Shown here: positions 1 to 11,190 of the stretch, in pieces
Numbering within the stretch: the first letter of the stretch is position 1
How the letters are laid out: every line of letters begins with the position of its first letter
Origin: Seminavis robusta
Taxonomy: Eukaryota > Bacillariophyta > Bacillariophyceae > Naviculales > Naviculaceae
Direction of reading: 5' to 3'
Assembly: GCA_903772945.1 (NCBI GenBank)
Contig: CAICTM010000427.1
Coordinates: 1 to 64,000 of the forward strand
Length of the DNA: 64,000 nucleotides
The notes under the pieces: generated by a model
What the model saw: the letters and a program-made list of their open reading frames with translations, nothing else
Told to the model about the DNA's origin: nothing
Databases searched by the model: none
Translations under genes and position numbers: made by a program

Positions 1-1464
1 TCCAAGCCGAGGGGCTTCTGTAAGCTTGGTCTTCTCTTTGGTTTTCCCAATGTGCTGGAGGAGCTCCTGGAATTGAACTGCGGTCAATGGTGCTGCAGTC
101 ATGGTTGGAGGATCAGAAGGTGGGATGATTGGATCAGATTCAAAGAAGGCTTGTCTGAAGCCTTGTGGACTGAACAAGGATGCTGATGCTGGCGCTGCTG
201 TTGAAGATGAAGATGCTGAGGCAGAGGAAGCGTCGTCAAGGTCCATCAAGTGAGAATCAACAAGAGAAACAACAAGAGGGCAATGACAACAATAGGAGGA
301 GCGGCAGCTGGAGCGCGGTGGATATCCAGTCAATCGAGTCAATCGAAGATGGAATTTATGAGTGGTTGATGCTGGATCCTTCGTTGGATTTGGGTTCGTC
401 GTGGTCTTCGAGCAGTTTGAATTCAAACTACTCGAGGATGCGTACGGATCGCACTGAGCGATCGATCGCTCGCGATGTAAACGATCAACTGAAAATTCAT
501 TCAAACGACAAACTGCAAGCCAGCAACCTTCTTTGTTAGAACGACCGATGCCAGTCCTAGGTAGCAAACAGAGACCAATGACAACGCTCGTGTTGTTGTT
601 GTTCTTCTCGCACGTGAGGTTCGGTCGATCGCTCGCGTTGTTGTTCACGTATGTTCGATTTAAAATGAAAAAGTGAGGTGTTCGTGAAGAAGACATAAAC
701 CAGGCATGACTCAGGCAGTTCGAATCGCTAGTAAAGGGTGAAATGGCTCCCGAAGCATGACTCAAGGCATGACACACAGGCCGAGCCTTATTGCGTTCTA
801 ACCTCATTTTTCGATGAATTTTGTTAACTCGGATTCTGTTAACTCGGCCGATCGATCGATCCATGCTGAAGCTGAGCATGGCCAAGGCTTTGCCGGTGAT
901 AGAGATAACAGTAGTAGCAGTAGAAGCAATAGTAGTAGTAGCCGTAACAGTATTAGTAGCGGCTTCTTTGGCGCTCGGTTGATCGCAAAAGGTGGACTCC
1001 CATAGGAGTCCATTGTTTAAAATAAGGTCCTCATCGCGATTTCGATCAACGACAGGATGAAAGGTGGACTCCTGTAGGAGTCCATGGTTGCGATTGCTTA
1101 TGAGCGAATCAACAGCAACAATGTTGGCAAGGGGATTGCTTGCGAGCGAATCCAAGGGAATTAAGTTGCAATAAGGGGAAGGACTACCGATGAAGATAAT
1201 GAGAGGAAACTCAGGACTCTGCATCAAGGGATAGCTCATTCCATTGACAACCATAAGGGATAGACATATAAGAATAAGAATGAGTAACATCTCATAACCT
1301 CGCATGCTACCATGCGACAATACCATTGTGGATTGATTAATCTAACGATCTAAGAGATGTAAAGTTTGTATTTCCAAATAAGTGAGCAGTTATTGATTAT
1401 TTTCTAGAATAAGCCTGCTAATTGTAAAGCTGTAAAGCTGAATTGTAAGCTGTATCCCGTCGCA
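1..1464 (-). mobile_element. Copia-type LTR retroelement, copy A (one end, runs off the window)
   Basis: This is the 5' end of an LTR retroelement on the minus strand, continuing past the left edge. The 5' LTR is at 1313-1464. A tRNA-primer-like site, TGGTAGC on the minus strand, abuts it at 1306-1312. A leader with a CTA/CTG-rich simple repeat (about 903-960) and gag-like coding sequence (about 1-540) follow. The first hundreds of bases match, in reverse complement, the gag region of copy B at 32311-40213, so the two belong to one family. The visible coding part is broken. The single LTR differs from the 5' LTR of copy B at about two positions, which suggests recent activity of the family. 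The element lies antisense to the SYLF gene it interrupts. The other LTR and the matching target duplication are outside the window. Confidence 0.85.
1313..1464 (-). repeat. 5' LTR of Copia-type copy A (152 bp)
   Basis: The 152-bp LTR begins TGCGAC and ends GTCGCA, a 6-bp terminal inverted repeat, and has the same length as the 5' LTR of copy B. It joins the SYLF gene at 1465; the adjoining CTGGA (1465-1469) is the expected 5-bp target duplication, whose partner is not in the window. Confidence 0.88.
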
Positions 1465-2247
1465 CTGGATTGGGCGATGGACCCTGAGCAAGGCGGGATC
1501 AGTCCTGATCTGTTTGGACCTGGACTTTTGGGTGTTTCCTTCATGACTATTATCGAAGCTGGCTTTGTCTTTAGTGGCAATGTCGGGACTGGAATCGTCT
1601 TGGCGCGTCAACCAGATGGCAGTTGGAGTCCTCCCAGTGCCGTTGGCATTAGTGGATTGGGGTGGGGGGTCATTATGGGTGCCAGTCTCAAGCATATTGT
1701 CTACTTGATCTACGAACCACAAACCATAAAAGCCATGGCGGGGGACGTGGGAGTCACCTTGGGGGCGCAGGTCGAAGCATCTATTGGAAATTGGGGACGT
1801 ACTGCTGCCATCTCCAATATCATTTCCAACAAAGGATTGGGTAGTAATGTAGGACTCAGCTACAGCCAAGGAATGTTTGGTGGAGTCAGCATGGAAGGAG
1901 CGCTCTGCAACCCAAGGACAAGAGTCAATGAAAAATTCTACGGAAAAAAGCTCACTCCCAAGCAGATACTCTTCTCGTCATCACAAGATCAAGATTCTAT
2001 TTCAGTGCAAGTGCCAGAGGGAACTCTCTATCCTCAAATCGTTGCCAAACTAGATAAGCTTTGCTCCGGTAATGCCATATACCAACCTACTGCAGAACAA
2101 AAGGCATTCACAGAATCGGTCCGACAACAGGCCGACAAGGAAGGTGAGGAAGCACTCGCACACGAACATGTGCAATACGTGAATGTCAAGAACCAACAAC
2201 CAGTTGTTGCAGATGGAGAAACCATCTTTACAACGTTGCTGAGCTGA
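1465..2247 (+). pseudogene. SYLF-domain protein (Ysc84/SH3YL1 type), 3' part, interrupted by an LTR element
   Basis: The reading frame is open from the LTR junction at 1465; the first ATG after it is at 1477. About 260 codons are visible. The protein matches the SYLF (DUF500) lipid/actin-binding domain: a GFVFSGNVGTGIVLAR-type core, then DGSWSPPSAVGISGLGWG, and later GLSYSQGMFGGVSMEGA. SYLF proteins bind phosphoinositide membranes and, in yeast Ysc84, actin at endocytic sites. The domain begins right at the insertion, so the N-terminal part must lie left of the window, beyond the element. The tail after the domain is acidic and helical with no known domain. The TGA stop falls inside a GAGCT simple repeat (2238-2260). 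Unless an uninterrupted allele exists, this copy cannot make full-length protein. Family assignment is confident; the function in this organism is inferred. Confidence 0.8.
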
Positions 2248-3688
2248 GCTGAGCTGAGCTGTGTTACGAGAATGGTCGAAGCCTTTTTTCATTGGTGTCA
2301 CCGAAGGCACGGTATGGAACTGCAGATGGAACCACAGCCACGATGGATGACAGCTTCGTTTGCAGGATTTTCGTTCCTTGTCGCGGCCCATATCGGCTGT
2401 ATGCATATGCGAAACTCCCGTCCAACCATTGATGCAAGCACTAACGGAAATGGGAAGCCGCAGAAGAATGAACCAAGATCTAGTAAGCTTCTTCAACTCG
2501 AAAGAAATCGATACCCTTTTCTTATTAAAATTAAAGTATGCATACCGTAGCAGCCAGAACTTGAGACCACAGAGAGCGGGTGTTCAGATATTGGTTTCAA
2601 AGCAAAATGAATGATTCTTGCGTGGTCGTACCCTGCAGTTGGGCAAGGCAAAGAACCACAGTCCCCCGATTGGTCTAGCGACAGCAACGAGCCACTGGCA
2701 GTGCTAGCTAGCTAGAGTACGATCACAGATGATTCTTGTAGTCTCTTTGCCAGCCATGCGGTCATGCGGTACTTGATCTTGTACACGCAATTGTCACTGC
2801 GTAATTTTCCATGGATCATGGAAGCATGGAAGATGGAAGACACTTGCAGTTTCCCCATTCACAGTCTCTTGCTCCTTGGTCCGAAAATGGCTATGCCAAG
2901 CATTCCAAAAGAACCCTGGAGCAATAGTGCTGCATGGTCTTACAGCTGTCTTACCCCGTTTCTTGGACGAAACCCGCCAAGAAAGAATTACAGCCCAGCT
3001 CAGCCACAGCAACGACAAGGTTGGAACTGGTTCACACAGGTACACCAATACTCAGTATGCTTTAAGATTCCTTGACTTGCCCCGCCATCTACCGGTGCCT
3101 AGCTAGCCAGCAGAGAACGTTCCTGCATGGGCCCCACAACCCACAATGCCCCCACCGCCAAATGCAAGGTGGAGATGTTAGCTTGATAGCTTGATAGCTC
3201 GCCTGAGATCGCCGGTCCACTTGCGCGAATAAAAGGACAACAGCCAAGCATTATGCTGGTTAAATGGTTGTTTACTTGAATCTAAAAGGACACGTGCACT
3301 CCTTCACCGAAGAGACATTTAATTTTTAGATTTAAAGGCCTCAAGAGCTCCTTCAACATGTACCAGTACCAGAGTACCAGTACTTAATTTTCGCCTACGG
3401 TACGGTACAGCAAAGCAGGCGTCAATTGTCGTACCGGTACGCTACCACCAATAGCTGGGACTGAAGACTGAAGTACACTCCTCCGTACCGGTATGCCATA
3501 CAGATACCGTGGCTGGCAGCACCACGCTACATCGAATAGCTCATCTAACTAATAAGAAGGGAAGATTGTAGAGGCTACCGTACAGATCAAGCTAAGAATT
3601 GGACTTATGTATTTGATTTGGTTGGAATAATGCAACATGAAGTGTTGTACCTGCTTTTGTGGACCTGTATGAACTGAAAGTGCATTGT
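2248..3688. other. Gene-free stretch between SYLF and GT2 genes
   Basis: It starts with a short GAGCT tandem repeat. Frames of 60-150 codons occur on both strands, but none shows a domain, a sensible start or codon bias. The right part (3360-3540) is rich in TACCGGTA and TACCAGTAC words. No gene is supported. Confidence 0.5.
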
Positions 3689-5467
3689 TTAGATGCCCTT
3701 CTTCGGCTTGACGTCTCCGGTATCGTTGGCATGGGTAACGGTAAGTGTGTTCAGCGCTTTGGGGGCTGTGACGTAGGTCAATGTTTCGTGAAAGACGGCA
3801 TGGATCAGCATTCTCCACGTAGCACAAGTTGCAAAGATGATACTTGCCACCTGTACCATCACTGGCCAGAAGAAGATGAGCTGCAACCACTCTCCAAGTG
3901 AACGTTTCATCATCAAGGAACGACCAGACAAGATGTAGCGATACAAGAAGAGCTCTCGGATGATCATCTTGACCCAGTTGTAAAGAGTCACAGCCAAGTA
4001 CGAACCGACAATCAAGTATTGGGTCTCAGGACCGAGGGCGAAGAAAATGTCTCGGATGGGACGGAAGAGGAAGTAGAGGAAGAGAGGAATGCACACGCCA
4101 AACATTTGGCTACAAACACGTCCAAACATGACAAGCCACTGGTTCAGGCGGATCACGGGGAACAGGGATGCAACAAAGGCTGCCTCCTCGATGCCCCACA
4201 TGTGCCTCTTGGCTTGGATCCAGCGGTCTTGAAAGCCTGTGACTGAGTCATTGAGGATTAGAGACCAGACTTTGACCACAACAGACTCGCCCAGTCCTGT
4301 CATGGCCATGGCCTTCAAGGTAGTATGGAAGTCTTCGGAAGTATTGGAGGGATCCCAGAAGTTCATCTCGTGGGCGAATCCAAGAGTGAGGGAGTAGTTT
4401 GACTGGGCGGGACGGAAACCGGTCATTCCATTGAAGGTATCGAACTGACAGCGCAAGACTTCAAAGGCTCGGACCAAGCCATTGCACTCTGGAAGGTTGC
4501 GGTATGTGTTGATCGGAGAGTTGTAGATGAAGCGTCGTCCATCAGGCATTCGGCAATATTCAGCCTCGACTTGCTCGAAGAAGACGCGATCGAACAGACT
4601 GTCAGCATCGCAGGTGGTGACCATGACTTGGAACGGGTCCATGCCTTGCTGCTGCACAAACTTGAATAGTTCTTGACAAGCAAAGTTCTCGTTGCTGCTC
4701 TTCCCGATAATCTCTCCTTCAGCTAGCTTGTGGCTGGTCTTGAAGAAAGCACAGAAGGACGAAGCAAACTCTTGATCCAGGCACTGGAAGGTAGAGTTTG
4801 CAGTGGGGTCACGTTCCTCGCATGCGAGAACGACAATGGTGTTGTCTGCAAGAGTGTTGTCGGCAATGCTCTGAATGGTGGCCCTGAGTGTCTCCAAGGG
4901 TTCCTTGTAGTTGCACACAATGACAGCATGGGTAAGACGGGGAATGTGATCTGGCAGGTGGCGGCGTCTGCGGCCACGAAGCAACATGATGCCAGTTGTA
5001 ATATCAGCAATGACATCGCAGGCAACTCCAAGGGCGACAAGCGCGCCAAGAAGGAGCATGGTGAACTGGTTCATTCGCAAAAGGTTCTCAAAGAATTGCA
5101 AAGCTCCGTTCTTGACAAGGAGAGGTGCCCAGTAGTACGAGAAGAAGAGCATGTACGAGAATGTGCACATGGGAAGCAAGATTAGATATTTGAGCCATGG
5201 CCTTGCTTCACTCTGCAGGGGCACGGAGAAGCGGCCCTTGCTGATGGTGGGTTCCAGGATGAAATCCATCCAAGTCCTCGACATCGCTGCGGGCGTTTCC
5301 ATCAACAGGGGTTTGTTGAGGGCAGCATAGTCTCCGCATCCACGTCCCTCTTCAAGGGAGTTCAGGGAGACGCTATCGTCACAATTGACGGTCTCTGAGG
5401 TGAGGCTGGAGCTGCTGAGCCTTTTGCGGCTTGAAATGAATCGGTGATTAATGGCAGTAACGTTCAT
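3689..5467 (-). CDS. Family-2-like membrane glycosyltransferase
   Basis: A 592-residue intronless protein with a processive GT2 layout. A polar N-terminal tail of about 85 residues is followed by two membrane helices (about 90-112 and 131-155). The cytosolic catalytic region starts near 178 (HAVIVCNYKEP). The metal/nucleotide-sugar motif is CDADS (D287, D289), the acceptor-side motif is TSEDFH (376-381), and QAKRHMW (418-424) occupies the place of the QxxRW signature of cellulose, chitin and hyaluronan synthases. Three or four C-terminal helices follow. Such enzymes polymerise or transfer sugars from UDP- or GDP-sugars at the plasma or Golgi membrane. Product and sugar cannot be read from sequence. 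The QxxRW-like site is altered (His-Met before the Trp), so processivity is uncertain. It is divergent from the acyltransferase at 6102, with 634 bp between them, which suggests co-regulation in cell-surface glycan synthesis (inference). Confidence 0.8.
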   Translation of the reverse strand: MNVTAINHRFISSRKRLSSSSLTSETVNCDDSVSLNSLEEGRGCGDYAALNKPLLMETPAAMSRTWMDFILEPTISKGRFSVPLQSEARPWLKYLILLPMCTFSYMLFFSYYWAPLLVKNGALQFFENLLRMNQFTMLLLGALVALGVACDVIADITTGIMLLRGRRRRHLPDHIPRLTHAVIVCNYKEPLETLRATIQSIADNTLADNTIVVLACEERDPTANSTFQCLDQEFASSFCAFFKTSHKLAEGEIIGKSSNENFACQELFKFVQQQGMDPFQVMVTTCDADSLFDRVFFEQVEAEYCRMPDGRRFIYNSPINTYRNLPECNGLVRAFEVLRCQFDTFNGMTGFRPAQSNYSLTLGFAHEMNFWDPSNTSEDFHTTLKAMAMTGLGESVVVKVWSLILNDSVTGFQDRWIQAKRHMWGIEEAAFVASLFPVIRLNQWLVMFGRVCSQMFGVCIPLFLYFLFRPIRDIFFALGPETQYLIVGSYLAVTLYNWVKMIIRELFLYRYILSGRSLMMKRSLGEWLQLIFFWPVMVQVASIIFATCATWRMLIHAVFHETLTYVTAPKALNTLTVTHANDTGDVKPKKGI

Positions 5468-6101
5468 GGTTCAGGTGGGCGCGTGTGTTTGTAGTTGGGG
5501 CTTTTGGCGTTTGTGTTTCCAAAGTTGTGAGCAAAGCAACCAGAGATGTTGGAGACTATTTCCGGAAGCAATCTTGTTTGGTTGAAGCACCTTACTGTTT
5601 GCAACTGCAGTCTGCTTTCTTTCTATGCATCCACAGAGCACATCGCAATAGATTCGATTCTGATGTGGGGATGCTCCAATGCCTGGGTTTCGCTTTAGGT
5701 TTTGGTGACGACAATCTTGGCAACTCGCTGCAACGAAGAACTTGGTGATCGGAGATTCTACTACTGCCGTACCATTATCTGCAGGTCATTGAACACGCCG
5801 GCCATTCTTGCCAATTTTCAGTGGGACTCGATATCTTTTGGGTGGCTGTGCTTCGATGCATGGATGGAGCTGGAAAACAGGTTCATCGCCGCCTTGCCCA
5901 CCGGTCATGCGATACAGCGCGTATACAGGCAGCCGAGTTGCAGAGCCACGATGTTGAGTTCTGTTCTCCTTGTGTACACCATGCTTCTGGCCCACAATGA
6001 GCCTTAGCTCTGACCCGTTGCATTTCCTTTTTCACCCACATTTCTTTCTTCACACTGTCAAATCCCTGTCAAACAAGCAACTTGAAAGCTAGCTACCGTA
6101 C
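5468..6101. promoter_or_regulatory. Divergent intergenic region, GT2 / acyltransferase
   Basis: The 634 bp separate two divergently transcribed genes and must hold both promoters. I see no clear TATA box or repeated operator. A frame of about 87 codons (5485-5748) has no recognisable domain and is probably untranslated DNA. Confidence 0.45.
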
Positions 6102-7601
6102 ATGATGAAACCGATAATTGCTACAAACCAAAGTTCGCTTCCCATCACTATGGCTATCCCTTCGAGCTCGTCTTCAGTTGCTACAAGCAACGTGAACTCG
6201 GAAATCAAAGACAAAGAGCGCCCCACAACGAAGCCTCGCCACTATGGCTACGACAACTGCAAATTGATTTTCATGTTGCTAGTTGTCCTCTGGCACACGG
6301 CTCACTTTAACATTCTAGAAGCATCGCTGCTTTGGAGCGCTTCAGTCACCGGAGCAAACGACACGGAAGCTTCGAGTCATTGGTGGGATCGAGTGAGCAA
6401 CGGACAGCTCTCGCACCATTTCCTGTGGACACCTTTCGTATCACACTGTGTGGCCCGCTATTGGCTATGGACCGAGAAACTTGCGGTCCCAGGCTTTGCC
6501 TTTCTGTCGGGTTATTTTGGTAAGAGCTTTCTTCAGACAAGTTCAATCGATAGAGGCGGGGACGCAGTTGAGCAACTGACATCTCTACAAGTTGGGCAGC
6601 GGAAAGAACGAGTTCGCTGGGAGAGGACTATTTCAACATTGCTGCTTGGGCCTCTCCTTTGGCAAGCATTGTCTTGGTTCGTTGGCGGCCTTGTCTCCAG
6701 CATCTACTATGGAGCCTGGTCCTTTGCAGCCAACGACCAGCTAGAACTTTGGGACTACCTTGGGTCATGGTACCTCTTTGCATTGCTCCTGTGGCGTGTT
6801 TGGACATCTATCTTCCTGTCCAAGCTGAGACAAGATCGCCAGTTCCCGCTGCTGGTGTCAATTATTTTGGCCGTTCTTTCGGCCCACACTAATCGAGGTG
6901 GTCCCCAAGAGATGAGAATGCGTCTATTCTATTTCTTCCCGTATTACGTTGCTGGGCTGTATTGCACTGAAGAAACTTGGAACACCTTGATCCGTCAGAG
7001 CTGTAGGATAGGTGGTGTCAAGTCGAAACAAGTGGACCGTTGCAGCAGGTTTCTGGGCGGTTTGGGAATCATTCTTACCCTCCTCATTTGCCAAGTTGTG
7101 CCAAGAGAACATTTGGGTTGGAAATACACTATTGACACCTACGCCCTGCAGCCTCATCTTGTCTTTCTATTCCAGTATCTTCTGGCGGGGGCTGCAGTTG
7201 TGTCGGTGATCCTGGTCGTCAAGACTGTTCGGGTGCCTCTCTTTCCCTTTGGTCACAGCAACTCCACATTGGCAATCTATGAAGCCCATTGGCCTGTCGC
7301 CAACTTGTTGGCTTGGGGTACCCTGCCATACACGGCCATCTCAACTACAAATACGTCCGCTATCCAGTGGTGTTTCTCCGATTTGTCACCAGTCCCAACT
7401 TTGCTATGTGTTCACCTTATTTGCTACCTGATATGCGTTGCATTGGGAAGCCGCCTAATGTGGGATAGGCTGTTGCGCCATGCATGTGACCCACAATGGA
7501 TCTGTCGCTGGCTGTTTCAGCCTCAAGAGCAGGCTGAATCTTACTCCCCTGCCCCCCCTGGCTCATCTATCAAAAAGCTTTCTCCTCCTCATTTGGTTTG
7601 A
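6102..7601 (+). CDS. Acyltransferase-3 family multi-pass membrane protein
   Basis: A 499-residue protein. After a Ser-rich cytosolic N-terminus (1-47), the domain opens with YGYDNCKLIFMLLVVLWHT, which matches the N-terminal helix of acyltransferase-3 (OafA/OatA/NolL-like) proteins including its conserved His. About ten hydrophobic helices follow, including LFYFFPYYVAGLY and HLVFLFQYLLAGAAV, and the late segment GHSNSTLAIYEAHWPV recalls the conserved end of the family. These proteins move acetyl or other acyl groups from acyl-CoA across a membrane onto sugars or polysaccharides. A first ATG at 6102 and a second at 6105 are both usable. The divergent glycosyltransferase and the downstream PC-esterase-like gene, which also acylates polysaccharides in plants, suggest a shared glycan substrate (inference). 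Confidence 0.75.
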   Translation: MMKPIIATNQSSLPITMAIPSSSSSVATSNVNSEIKDKERPTTKPRHYGYDNCKLIFMLLVVLWHTAHFNILEASLLWSASVTGANDTEASSHWWDRVSNGQLSHHFLWTPFVSHCVARYWLWTEKLAVPGFAFLSGYFGKSFLQTSSIDRGGDAVEQLTSLQVGQRKERVRWERTISTLLLGPLLWQALSWFVGGLVSSIYYGAWSFAANDQLELWDYLGSWYLFALLLWRVWTSIFLSKLRQDRQFPLLVSIILAVLSAHTNRGGPQEMRMRLFYFFPYYVAGLYCTEETWNTLIRQSCRIGGVKSKQVDRCSRFLGGLGIILTLLICQVVPREHLGWKYTIDTYALQPHLVFLFQYLLAGAAVVSVILVVKTVRVPLFPFGHSNSTLAIYEAHWPVANLLAWGTLPYTAISTTNTSAIQWCFSDLSPVPTLLCVHLICYLICVALGSRLMWDRLLRHACDPQWICRWLFQPQEQAESYSPAPPGSSIKKLSPPHLV

Positions 7602-8619
7602 ACTTTAAACTTTAAACGACGACTGTCCCTTTGATAACAAAACGTACATAGCCACAATTGTTATCAAACTAGAGCTAAGAATTGCGCTGTACGGTACATC
7701 CGCATCTCCTTTGCGTTTCTGTGATTCTACGATGACGGTACCGGTACTGGTACTCGTAAGACCTACGCATCCCGGTCATTTTTGGCCATGGTCGACCTTC
7801 TTCGAGCCACCTGATGACAATGGTTTGGTCGCGCGAAAACAGGGAAGACTCGACTCGACTCGACTAACTCGACTTGAGCTACCACCACACCACCGCAGTA
7901 TTTGCGTAAGCAAATGCGTAAATAAATTACTACGGATTCGCGAAGAACTGTCTTTTCCCCAGTGCTGAAGCGGATTTCCCACAACCGGAAGGAGATTTTC
8001 CTTCCCGGTACATAAGTTGTGTTGGTTTCTACCTGAGCCGGAATCCGAACTCGATTGACGAAACGGTTCAATCCTTTCAGGCCTACCACTATCCTTAAAA
8101 AGAGAACGTCTCTTAAGTGGAAATTTGCTTCAGGACCTCCGAAATCCGCTTCGGGTCCTCTGAAATTGGCTTCCGAGGGTGGAAAATCGGCTTCTGACCA
8201 AGGGAAAGGACAATTCAATCCGAATCCGTAGTAAGTCCCACAGCAGATGCATGCAAAAGATCTTTTTGCTCCGATCCAACCCGAAGATCGACAGAGCTTC
8301 TTTTTCGCAAGATCCTAACAATCGTGTGAAACTCAAACGCAGCTCAGTTGCTATAGCATTACCCCATAGGGCGCAAGACTACCCCTCTATGCTGCCAAGC
8401 ATTGACGTTATTGTCGCTGGGCTCCATGGCTACCATAGCCAGCACAAGCCAGCATTGCGCCTGCCTATGGACTGTTCTCCACCAAAGCATCGTGAGTGTG
8501 CCATAAAATTCACACAACCCAAAACTCAATTCAAGCAAACCAAAACCCTTTATCCGGATAGCAGTGGTCTAGGCAGCTGCATTCGCACACAAGAAAGCAC
8601 TACGACCATACAACACAAG
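7602..8619. other. Intergenic stretch upstream of the PC-esterase gene
   Basis: It holds simple CGACT repeats near 7848-7875 and a four-unit 21-bp tandem repeat (8120-8203). The frame of the next gene stays open from an ATG at 8179, but the extra 147 codons are low in family similarity and overlap the repeat, so I treat them as upstream sequence. Confidence 0.5.
8120..8203. repeat. Degenerate 4 x 21-bp tandem repeat
   Basis: Four adjacent 21-bp units share the pattern GAAATYNGCTTC followed by nine variable bases. They sit about 420 bp before the chosen start of the PC-esterase-like gene. On the minus strand they could encode a short EADF-type repeat, but no gene is supported there. Confidence 0.6.
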
Positions 8620-10082
8620 ATGATCGACAACAAAACTTCTTCCTGGCTTCGACGAGGCAAAAGGAGTGCCGCTTTAACCATGACGTTTCTGCTTGCAGCT
8701 GCCATCTTGTCACTTCGGTGTTCCTATAGTGTGGAACACAAGCAGGACCGGGAACTATCGGGGCATGATCAACTTCCCCTGCGAAGACAGGCGCCACAGC
8801 AAAACGGTGGCGACATGAAGCCAAAGACCTGGTGCCGTACTCCGGAAGAATACAATCGGGGTCAGTGGGTGTACAACGATTCCTCTGATGTTACGTATCC
8901 CTACTTGAGCGGTCCGGATCCAGTGTGGGGCCCCATCTGTACAAAACTGCAGCGTGAGTATCTGGATAGTGGAAACCAAAGTCACATGTTGCCTGACTTT
9001 CTCCGGTACAGGTGGCAACCGGATGATTGTGATCTAGACAACCAAGGATGGGACCGGGACCAATTTTGTCGCCGTCTGAATGGCAAAACGATTGGTGTTT
9101 CGGGTGACTCCATGTCTCAGCAGTTTATCCATTCACTGATGGGCTTTTCCCACGGCACCATTGAAGATCATCTCAATTATGTGGTTCCCGGGAAGTTCTG
9201 GGAGGGACAGCCTGACCATTGGCTTAAGATTCGTGTTCCTCTTTGTCCCGACGATGAAAGGTACAACGTTACACTTGTTTATCAGCGTTGGGACAAATAC
9301 CAGGGCCAAGAACAGGATAGGGCAGCACTGACGGCGCTCATTGAGGAGTCTGACTATCTAGTCTTGAATTGGGGTGAGTTTGAGTCCTCAGTAGATGTCA
9401 CGTGCAGGGTTCGTAACATTTTCCACCTCATCTTTCTCCCTTTGATTGAATCATTCCATCCACAATGTTGCTTGGATTCTCAGGCGTGCACTATCAGGCG
9501 TGGTCCGATATGGAGAGAGCAACGGATGACTTCGTTGGGCTATTGGAAAAGCTCTGGCGTTCTCCTCACAAGAAACCTGAGCGATTGATGTGGAGATCCA
9601 CGAACGTGGCTCATGCGAGGTGTTCTTCTGCCAGGGGCCCGCTGAAAGAGATTAAATCAAGCAGTAATTCCAGTTTTACTGATGAAACAAAGAGTGTGAT
9701 TCATGAAATGTATAGTACTCAAGAGATACTGTGGCAGGATTCTTACATCGTCAAGCCGAGACTGCTGTCGAAGCTACCGCAAACTACCCTGCTCCGTATC
9801 GAGGAGACGACCCTGAAACGCCCCGATGGCCACCGGGTCGAAGGATACAAAGGCCAAGAAGACTGCCTCCATTACTGTGAACCAGGTAAGTCGAGTTATG
9901 CATAACTGTTGGACAGTGACTCTCAGAAGAGATGAAGCCATCTTCATTCAGTGCAGTGCAGGTTCCGAAACTGACGTTTGTTGCTTGCTGCATGCTTTGA
10001 TGGCTGATCAAATAAATCTTCAGGACCAGTAGACCACTGGACGCAACTCTTCTACCATCATGTTGTAGCGTTGCAAATCTAA
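8620..10082 (+). CDS. PC-esterase / TBL-like polysaccharide O-acetyltransferase (3 exons)
   Basis: Three exons, 8620-9373, 9484-9885 and 10024-10082, joined by GTGAGT...CAG and GTAAGT...CAG introns of 110 and 138 bp, give 404 residues. The protein is a type II membrane protein (anchor about 20-35) with a PMR5/TBL-type N-terminal Cys motif (WCRTPEEY ... RWQPDDCDL). The SGNH nucleophile motif is SGDSMS (161-166, Ser164), and the C-terminal DCLHYC supplies the DxxH pair (Asp378, His381) after RPDGH. TBL proteins and relatives in the PC-esterase clan transfer acetyl groups to wall polysaccharides in the Golgi. Splicing restores the family order exactly: NWG then VHYQAW at the first junction, CEPG then PVDHW at the second. 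The start at 8620 is chosen because it leaves a short tail before the anchor. Acyl donor and acceptor are not known. Confidence 0.82.
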
Positions 10083-11190
10083 GCCCTGCCCATTGGACGA
10101 ATGTCCTTATAGACTAACATTACTATTAAGAATCAGGAGATAGGCAGCAGCCATCACTATATTACCTTGCCTCATTTAAAATGGCATTGCTTGCTGAACC
10201 CAATGTACACACATGTAGGAGGATACAGATGCACTCTCCCCTGTGTGTGTACGAGTCACGTTGTCGTACCGCAAGAGGATTGACTGTGGCCGTACCGTTG
10301 AAGAGGACGAGGATTCGGTTTATCGAACCGCAACAACTACTAGTAGCTAGCGAAACTGGAGCAACAACTGGAGCAACATCCTCATGGTGGAGCGCTGCAG
10401 CAATGGTGACATGGTGATGGTGGCTAATAAGATGATGCAGGTGCATGCCGCTGCGGATGCGGAAGTCCGCAATGACATGCTATACATCTATAGTATTCTG
10501 CAGCTGTCACCCTCACCTCCCAATTGTTGAAAAGATCGGGTTTACTATGGATTAGAGAGAGCTAAGATGAGGATGGGGACAGAGCTCGAGGGGAGGGCAC
10601 GACGCAGGAACGCAAGGCAAGCAATCAAGTGCGCAAGCAGGGCAACATGGAAACCAAGGAAAGGGGTGAAGGCAGGAGTGCAGGGAGAAGCAAAGGAGCA
10701 AGACTAGCGGAAGAGATCGAGGGCACCACAGTCATCCCAACGCTTGGAAACCTTGAGAGCTGAGACACGGGAGCCTCTCAAACACATTGTCGTGGCACGG
10801 GCAAGAGCTATGCTCAACCTGGCCGAGATGAACACAGAGTAGGGCTTGGACCACTTGGGAGCCAAATTGTTGCGTTGTACTCTTTTCACCACAGTCGACG
10901 TATGCAAACTGAGGCTCACATTTTCAATTCAAATCAGCATTTCATTCAGGTTTTGGATTATCACGGATGGAAGCACGAAGGCGACGACCACTGAGCCTCT
11001 CATGCCGACTGCGAGATGATGACCGTTTTACGACACTTGTATGGCTGCAAAGGGTACTAGCTAGTACGGTTAACAGCGGAGCTACTGATACTGCTACTAG
11101 AATTTGTGTTTAACATGAGAACTCACATCTTTCAACAAACAAAAGCTATATGCTTATAACGATCATAATTCTTTGGATTCGATTCCACAA
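10083..11190. other. Gene-free stretch between PC-esterase and GDPH genes
   Basis: A 71-codon minus-strand frame (10704-10919) contains SARLSIALARATTMCLRGSR and stops cleanly. It has no domain I can name and could be a relic of a mobile element or gene. The rest shows nothing supportable. Confidence 0.4.

Noticed and set aside
2034-3106. Several overlapping frames of 60-150 codons after the SYLF gene
   Set aside because: They occur on both strands, overlap each other and show no domain or start preference.
7763-8218. Minus-strand frame with repeated EADF/EANF units
   Set aside because: The repeat is the translation of the 21-bp tandem repeat; the rest of the frame has no domain.
8179-8619. 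Upstream extension of the PC-esterase frame
   Set aside because: It would put 147 low-similarity residues before the membrane anchor and begins inside the tandem repeat.
10704-10919. Minus-strand 71-codon frame with an ALARATTMCLRGSR stretch
   Set aside because: No domain I can name, no partner exons and no signal for expression; mentioned only in the spacer entry.
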